DNA from: JACDCP01 sp050740235
GTDB lineage: Bacteria > Pseudomonadota > Gammaproteobacteria > Steroidobacterales > JACDCP01
Direction of reading: 5' to 3'
Assembly: GCA_050740235.1 (NCBI GenBank)
Contig: JBOIDB010000157.1
Coordinates: forward strand, 1-12,138
Length of the DNA: 12,138 bases
The notes beneath the pieces are model-generated. The model did not search any database and had not been told where the DNA came from. It saw nothing but the letters and a program-made list of their open reading frames with translations. Position numbers and translations under genes: made by a program. Below are positions 7,941 through 12,138 of the stretch, piece by piece. The first letter of the stretch is position 1; each line of letters opens with the position of its first letter.

Positions 7941-8797
7941 CGCCCGCCACGCGTCCTGCTCAATGCAGTATCCTGTCTACAGGCTTCGCAAAATGCCCGT
8001 AGTCGGCGGTTGAAGTTTTCCGCGTCATCCCAAAAGGCCGCGTGCCCCATGTTTGCCATGACATGAACTTGGGCGTGAGGTATGCCCGCCTTGTGCTGGT
8101 CGACGACCGCTGGTTTGACAATGGCGTCGTCACCGCCGTGCGTGATCAAGACCGGCTTGCGTATCTTCGGCAGTAGATCGTCGTTGTCGAACGAGCGAGA
8201 GAACATCCCCTGACGGACGTAGGGCGGGACGGACAGATTGTAACCAAGCATCAGGTACAGATCTTCGGTTGTGGGGTCGTCGACCAGGCACATTCGCAAC
8301 AACGACTCCAGGCTGCGCGCACTTTCTTCGACGTCGGTGGCAAAGAAGCCCGGCACGAGGTTGAGAAACTCGGGGCTGAGGACCGACATCGCCTCTTCGC
8401 TGCCGAGCTTCGTTATCCCGCCCACGAAGTGACTGCCGCCGATGCCATCCTCACCGTAATGCCGGATGTAATCGAGAATTACGAGTGGTCCGTATGACCA
8501 ACCACAGAGAATCGGAAGGTCGAGGCTCAGTGACTGTATCACCGCGTTGACGTCATCCGCCCACAGTCTGGAGTCGGTGTAGCCCTCGCGAGGTTTGTCC
8601 GAGAGACCATGACCCCGCATGTCCATCGCAACGAGGCGGTAATCATCGGCCAGGTCCGATTGCAACTGCCGACTCCAGGAGAGCCAGCACTGCGAAAAGC
8701 CGTGGATGAAGACTATCGGCTGCCCCTTCGCATTTCCTGCTTCGACGACGTGAAGCCTGCTCCCGTCGCCGCCTGTAATCACCTGACTCTTTATCAT
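7937..8797 (-). CDS. Alpha/beta hydrolase
   Basis: Alpha/beta-hydrolase fold protein, 286 residues from the ATG at 8797. An alternative GTG at 8824 would add nine residues (MVLEHGISI) but has no upstream Shine-Dalgarno. The only GGAG nearby (about 15 bases before the ATG) lies inside that extension. Numbered from the GTG, the oxyanion-hole segment is HGFSQCWLSW (41-50), the nucleophile elbow GWSYGPL places Ser110, the acid is Asp233 in THGGDDAIV, and the base is His261 in ANMGHAAFWDD. The RGHGLSDKP segment after strand 4 is typical of the haloperoxidase/epoxide-hydrolase-like branch, but the halide- or epoxide-specific residues cannot be confirmed. No signal peptide is seen, so it is presumably cytoplasmic. 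It is first in a coupled pair with the GFA gene and is preceded by a gap holding an imperfect inverted repeat. Confidence 0.9.
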   Translation of the reverse strand: MIKSQVITGGDGSRLHVVEAGNAKGQPIVFIHGFSQCWLSWSRQLQSDLADDYRLVAMDMRGHGLSDKPREGYTDSRLWADDVNAVIQSLSLDLPILCGWSYGPLVILDYIRHYGEDGIGGSHFVGGITKLGSEEAMSVLSPEFLNLVPGFFATDVEESARSLESLLRMCLVDDPTTEDLYLMLGYNLSVPPYVRQGMFSRSFDNDDLLPKIRKPVLITHGGDDAIVKPAVVDQHKAGIPHAQVHVMANMGHAAFWDDAENFNRRLRAFCEACRQDTALSRTRGGR

Positions 8798-8828
8798 GAT
8801 GCTGATACCGTGCTCCAACACCACCGAA

Positions 8829-8864
8829 ACCAGTTCTCGGATTGAGCTCGAGACTTCAACTGGT
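8829..8864. repeat. Imperfect inverted repeat upstream of the hydrolase gene
   Basis: ACCAGTTCTCG (8829-8839) can pair with CGAG (8849-8852) plus AACTGGT (8858-8864), leaving a five-base bulge (8853-8857) and a nine-base loop. It lies in the gap between the GNAT gene stop (8890) and the hydrolase start. There is no U-tract on the minus-strand side, so it is not a standard intrinsic terminator. It could be an RNA hairpin in the hydrolase leader, an operator, or chance. Confidence 0.35.
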
Positions 8865-8889
8865 CAGGAAGTCGTACTCAATACTCAAA

Positions 8890-9747
8890 TCAGTAGAGAA
8901 TCGACGGCAGGCACGCGCCTGCGGGCTCGTTGTAGAGACCGATGCTCATGAGCGTCATCGGCTGGACCACGTGCAGTCCGTGGTCGAGACACCAACGGAA
9001 CAGCTCCCCGTTGCGGGTCGGCAGGAGGAAGCCGGGGCCCGGGAACGCCGGCGCCGCCCCGATGAGCGCTTTCAGGGCATCGTTCGTCTCCCCTAAGGCA
9101 TGGCCAAAGAATGCAATCAGCGTGGCATAGCCGGTGATTCGACCCTGATGCTCGACAACGGTGGCGGTGCCTTCTTTTATCGCCTCGCGCAGTTCACCAC
9201 TACGGTCATGGCCGTGAACTTGCACGCAGACCTGATTGCAGGCGTCCAGATCACTCTCGGTAGCTGGGCGAACGGCGTATCCGGGTATCTGCACGGCGAG
9301 GGGCGCCCCCTGCATGGTGGACAGCGGCTCGCGGGCCACGAATCCCAGCTTGGTATAAAGCGCGAGCGAGCGGTTATGGTAGGCGGCCTGAACCAGCCGT
9401 ATCCCCGGAAATTTCCGCTGTGCGCCCCGCTCGAGGACGTGCGCCATGAGCTGGCGTCCGACCGCACGATTCTGCGCGGATGGATCGATCGTGATCGGAC
9501 CGATGCCCGCCACGGTCGATCGTTCGTCGATGAAGTTGCTGCCGACGATGCGGCCGTCAAGCTCGGCGATAACCGCATAGAAGCGCGGGTGCGAAAGCAG
9601 CTTCGACAGGAACTCGGTGCCGACTTCGGGAGCGGGAAAATCAGGCGCAAAGTTGTGCTGCTCGGCGATGGTCTTGAATGCCTCGTAGCATATCGGCCCA
9701 CAGGTTGTGGCGTCTTCGGGTTTGCCCGGTCGTAGCGTGACCTTCAT
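8890..9747 (-). CDS. GNAT-family N-acetyltransferase, tandem-domain type
   Basis: Predicted cytoplasmic acyl-CoA-dependent acetyltransferase of 285 residues, about twice the size of a single GNAT domain. The first domain (about 2-142) has the acetyl-CoA-binding motif A region (ITIDPSAQNRAVGRQLMAHV at about 86-105, with Q-N-R-x-x-G-R) and the motif B segment NRSLALYTKLGF (125-136). The second half (about 157-285, starting GYAVRPATESDLDACNQVC) begins like another GNAT domain but lacks a clear Q/R-x-x-G-x-G/A loop, so it is probably catalytically silent. The substrate is unknown. I chose the ATG at 9747 because GGAGAG lies five bases upstream and family homology begins there. The frame stays open for 62 more codons upstream, but these are Arg/Ser-rich and antisense-like sequence overlapping the end of the neighbouring gene. 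Confidence 0.85.
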   Translation of the reverse strand: MKVTLRPGKPEDATTCGPICYEAFKTIAEQHNFAPDFPAPEVGTEFLSKLLSHPRFYAVIAELDGRIVGSNFIDERSTVAGIGPITIDPSAQNRAVGRQLMAHVLERGAQRKFPGIRLVQAAYHNRSLALYTKLGFVAREPLSTMQGAPLAVQIPGYAVRPATESDLDACNQVCVQVHGHDRSGELREAIKEGTATVVEHQGRITGYATLIAFFGHALGETNDALKALIGAAPAFPGPGFLLPTRNGELFRWCLDHGLHVVQPMTLMSIGLYNEPAGACLPSILY

Positions 9748-9752
9748 CGAAT

Positions 9753-9758
9753 CTCTCC
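9753..9758 (-). promoter_or_regulatory. Ribosome binding site of the GNAT gene
   Basis: On the minus strand this reads GGAGAG, five bases before the ATG at 9747. It is the clearest Shine-Dalgarno sequence in the window and decides the start of this gene against the longer open frame. Confidence 0.7.
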
Positions 9759-9765
9759 ATCCACT

Positions 9766-9786
9766 CCTCACGGCTTCGAGCCGAGG
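9766..9786 (-). repeat. Intercistronic hairpin between the MBL-fold and GNAT genes
   Basis: On the minus strand CCTCGGCT pairs with AGCC-(GT)-GAGG around a CGA loop, giving eight base pairs with a two-base bulge. It sits between the stop of the MBL-fold gene and the ribosome binding site of the GNAT gene. No U-tract follows. It could stabilise or mark a processing point in a shared mRNA, but may be chance in G+C-rich DNA. Confidence 0.35.
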
Positions 9787-9799
9787 CAACGTGGTTACC

Positions 9800-10738
9800 T
9801 CAAATCTCCATGAGATCGCGCCCGACGATGATTTCGCCCTTGAAATGCGACCGCGCCGCATCGATCCACATCTGCTCCGTAACCATTGGATCATCTGGTG
9901 GCACGAAGTGCGAGAGCACCAAAGTCTTGACACCGGCCTCCGCCGCGATTCGTCCGCAGTCCTCCACGGACGTATGACTGTTCATGATGTGCTTCCGGAG
10001 TGTGGAAGCATTGGCAACGCGGGCGACCAACCGGTCGACGGCCGGGACGTAGAGTGCTTCATGGACCAGAACGTCGGCCCCTTGCGCCAGCTTCAGGAGA
10101 TTGGCGGACCGCCTCGTGTCGCCCGAGATAACTATGCTCCGGTCGGCGGTATCGAATCGGTACGCGAAGGCCGGCGTCACCAGAGGATGCTCGACCTGGG
10201 CGCAGGTGACCTTCACGTTCTCGTCGTGCATGACAGCGCCGGGCCGAGTGAGCTCATGGACATGGATGAGCGGTACGAGTGGCACGCGCCCCTCGTCTTT
10301 GACGCGTATATCGATGTCGTACGCGCTCATCTCGAAGAAAAGCCGTGTGATCTTCTCGATCGGCGGTGGTCCCCAGGTATCCACCCGCGTGCGGAGGCCG
10401 CTCGCCCACGACAGGAGCAGCAAGTTGCCATAGTCGGCGTTGTGGTCCGAATGGTGGTGGGTGACGAATACGTGGCGCAGCTTGTCAAGTGACGCGCCGG
10501 CGATTACAAGCTGGCGCGCGACGCCGTCGCCGCAGTCCACGACGTAGAGCGCGTCCTCGACTATGATGACCTGCGCCGACGCCATATTGTTCTTTTTGGG
10601 TCGCGGTCCGCCACCGGTGCCAAGCAGTACAAGCCGCGTCCTCGTATCTTGCGACTTGCCAGCGGGAGGCAGTAACGCCACAACGGCCAGCGTCGCCGTG
10701 GCTGCGAGAAACGCCCGACGATCAATGCGAGCATGCAT
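9800..10738 (-). CDS. Metallo-beta-lactamase-fold hydrolase (RNase Z-like) with Tat-like leader
   Basis: A 312-residue hydrolase with two metal sites. From the ATG at 10738 the leader reads MHARIDRRAFLAATATLAVV, with paired arginines before a hydrophobic stretch and an Ala/Pro-rich end near residue 28, resembling a twin-arginine signal. The enzyme is therefore probably exported folded. All expected ligands are seen: HHHSDH at 94-99 (His94, His96, Asp98, His99), His184 in VEHP, Asp207 in SGDTRRS and His277 in LSHF. The GTGGGPRP start of the fold and the HNAD extension place it with the RNase Z/arylsulfatase-like branch. An exported location argues against tRNA processing and for hydrolysis of a small ester or similar compound. 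A TTG at 10765 with AGGA upstream is an alternative start adding nine residues. The gene ends 52 bases before the GNAT gene. Confidence 0.87.
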   Translation of the reverse strand: MHARIDRRAFLAATATLAVVALLPPAGKSQDTRTRLVLLGTGGGPRPKKNNMASAQVIIVEDALYVVDCGDGVARQLVIAGASLDKLRHVFVTHHHSDHNADYGNLLLLSWASGLRTRVDTWGPPPIEKITRLFFEMSAYDIDIRVKDEGRVPLVPLIHVHELTRPGAVMHDENVKVTCAQVEHPLVTPAFAYRFDTADRSIVISGDTRRSANLLKLAQGADVLVHEALYVPAVDRLVARVANASTLRKHIMNSHTSVEDCGRIAAEAGVKTLVLSHFVPPDDPMVTEQMWIDAARSHFKGEIIVGRDLMEI

Positions 10739-10765
10739 GCCAGTTGCCCACGAACCAGAGCCCAA

Positions 10766-10905
10766 CCTAGTCCTGTTCCGTCACCATCCGCTCCAACGAA
10801 TTGTCAGGGCGAAGTCACCGGAATTCGCATGAGTCATTGCGCGGCATCACGCGAAGATGTTGCGGCTCCGACAAATTCAGCAGACCGAGCGAGACCAAAG
10901 CTGCG
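10766..10905. other. Intergenic region upstream of the MBL-fold gene
   Basis: This 140-base gap, extended by 27 bases if the ATG at 10738 is used, separates the ferredoxin-fusion stop from the MBL-fold start. I see no convincing -10/-35 pair. A near-palindrome, CGCATGAGTCATTGCG at 10826-10841 (ATGA/TCAT core), could be an operator. GCTGCG-TCA-CGCAGC at 10900-10914 places the upstream gene's stop codon in the loop of a six-base stem. Confidence 0.3.
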
Positions 10906-12138
10906 TCACGCAGCCGGCTTGTCCAGCAGCTCGATGAAGCGCTCTGGGCCGATTCGTATCGCCGCCCCCGTCGGACAGGCATTCACACAAGCCGGACCGG
11001 CCTTTCTCCCCAGGCAGGCATCGCACTTCACCGCCTTCTTTCCCTTTTCCTTCGCTGCGGCGTTCGGTGTGTAGTTCGGCGTTTCGCCCGGCCCCGGCCC
11101 CCGCCCAAACAGCATCCATTGAAGCAGGCCGGGCTTTTCCGGCGCGTCGTATTCCATGCGAATCGCGTCGTAGGGGCAATTCGCTTCGCAATTGCCGCAG
11201 CCGATGCAGGTTTCGTCGATGAATACCTGGCCGTCGACCGCGCGATGGATCGCGTCGGGCGGGCAGTCCTTCATGCAGTGAGGCTGCTCGCAGTGCCGGC
11301 AGGAAATCGGCACGTGCACGTGCGCGAATGTATTGCCGGACTTGCGGTCGAGACGTGAGATGCCGCCGTGCGTCTCTGCGCAGGCCTTCTCGCAGTTGTC
11401 GCAACCGACGCAGAGGTCCTCATTGATGATGATAGCGTTGGTCGCCTCGCCGAGCCCCTCGCCCATGAGGAACTGCATCATGGCGCCCGCCTCCGGGCGC
11501 ACTTCCATGAGCGTGTGGTCGACGACGTGGCGGGTGACGTCCGCCTGGAGCCGCTCGATCTGCGCATCCTCGCGACTGATCAACTGGAGGAACTGCGGCC
11601 GCTTGATCTCTATGGTCTCCAGGGCGAGCGTCGCGGTGGCCGTCTCCCGGCGAATCGGATCGCCCATCAAGGCCATTTCACCGACGAGCTGCCTGCTCGG
11701 TACTTGCGCCACGACCAGGTCGTTTTCCTCCGTCCGCCGCATCAAGGTCACGGAGCCGGAGCGCACGAGATGCAGGCTGTCGCCGACGTCGCCTTCCTTG
11801 TAAACCACTTCGCCGGCCTTGAAATGGCGCACTTCACAGGCTTCGGCGATTTCGCGCAGGTCGGAGAAGCCGGCGGCCTTCGGCGCGAAATGACGGCGCA
11901 GCTCACGGACGATGAAGATCCAGTCGATGCCGCGGCGCACCTCCTCATTGGAGTTCATCAGCTTGACCATGATGCGGCGCGGCGTCTCGACGAGCAGACA
12001 GTTGGCGCCGGCGCGCGCGTTCTCGAGCCGCGGCCGGCCGGAGATCAGGCTCGACTCGCCGAAGAACTCGCCGCGCGACAGGGTCATGTCGTTCTGACCC
12101 GGCTCGCTCGCCTCCAGCGTGACTTCGCCCTCGGCGAT
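10906..12138 (-). CDS. Cyclic-nucleotide-binding domain / 4Fe-4S ferredoxin fusion (5'-truncated by window edge)
   Basis: Electron-transfer protein; 410 residues are visible and the frame is open to the window edge, so the start is outside. Numbered from the Met at 12087, the end of a first cNMP-binding domain is seen (FFGESSLISGRPR at 8-20). A complete second one follows (about 70-185), with a phosphate-binding-cassette-like segment VGEMALMGDPIRRETATAT at 135-153. After a linker comes a ferredoxin module of the HycB/NrfC/DmsB type (about 220-382) with 16 cysteines in four groups: C226/229/232/236, C263/266/271/275, C294/297/300/304 and C355/358/367/371, enough for four [4Fe-4S] clusters. No DNA-binding helix-turn-helix follows the cNMP domains and no signal peptide is visible, although the true N-terminus is not. 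The inference is that a nucleotide or redox signal gates electron flow to an unseen partner oxidoreductase, perhaps encoded just upstream. Confidence 0.9.
   Translation of the reverse strand: MAEGEVTLEASEPGQNDMTLSRGEFFGESSLISGRPRLENARAGANCLLVETPRRIMVKLMNSNEEVRRGIDWIFIVRELRRHFAPKAAGFSDLREIAEACEVRHFKAGEVVYKEGDVGDSLHLVRSGSVTLMRRTEENDLVVAQVPSRQLVGEMALMGDPIRRETATATLALETIEIKRPQFLQLISREDAQIERLQADVTRHVVDHTLMEVRPEAGAMMQFLMGEGLGEATNAIIINEDLCVGCDNCEKACAETHGGISRLDRKSGNTFAHVHVPISCRHCEQPHCMKDCPPDAIHRAVDGQVFIDETCIGCGNCEANCPYDAIRMEYDAPEKPGLLQWMLFGRGPGPGETPNYTPNAAAKEKGKKAVKCDACLGRKAGPACVNACPTGAAIRIGPERFIELLDKPAA

Noticed and set aside
9748..9933. 62-residue N-terminal extension of the GNAT gene
   Set aside because: Arg/Ser-rich sequence antisense-like to the end of the MBL-fold gene; a good ribosome binding site supports the ATG at 9747.
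10826..10841. Near-palindrome as an operator for the MBL-fold gene
   Set aside because: A single copy with an unmatched base and no promoter found beside it; recorded in the intergenic entry but not claimed as a site.

Overview
The window is densely coded, G+C-rich bacterial chromosome with the look of a proteobacterium: short gaps, ATGA stop/start overlaps and strong G/C preference at third codon positions. I cannot name a genus. No rRNA, tRNA, CRISPR array, insertion sequence or phage gene was seen, and no gene-free stretch exceeds 300 bases. The longest gap is about 167 bases.

Left half, plus strand (1-6495): a compact trehalose-from-glycogen operon in the order glgX/treX (5' end outside the window), treZ, treY. 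Each junction is a 4-base ATGA overlap, which suggests translational coupling. The three enzymes form the TreX-TreY-TreZ route. GlgX debranches glycogen to linear maltooligosaccharides, TreY turns the reducing-end alpha-1,4 bond into an alpha-1,1 bond, and TreZ releases trehalose. All GH13 catalytic residues I could check are present.

Convergent junction (about 6391-6581): the plus-strand operon meets a minus-strand gene series. The last ~33 codons of treY do not look like TreY. Read on the opposite strand, the same DNA encodes the C-terminal part of what looks like a META/HslJ-type domain, with no start codon. I interpret this as a gene remnant to which the treY 3' end has been joined.

Right half, minus strand (12138 down to 6579): six genes in one direction. 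In transcription order they are a cyclic-nucleotide-binding/4Fe-4S ferredoxin fusion (5' end outside the window), an exported RNase Z-like metallo-beta-lactamase-fold hydrolase with a twin-arginine-like leader, a tandem GNAT-type acetyltransferase, an alpha/beta hydrolase, a GFA/CENP-V zinc protein that overlaps the hydrolase by ATGA, and an EamA/DMT transporter. Gaps are 52-167 bases apart from the one overlap, so one or more transcripts are possible. These genes share no obvious pathway, and they read as accessory or housekeeping genes of unknown substrate. The most unusual architecture is the double cNMP-domain ferredoxin at the right edge. Small inverted repeats lie between several of the minus-strand genes, but none has a convincing U-tract.
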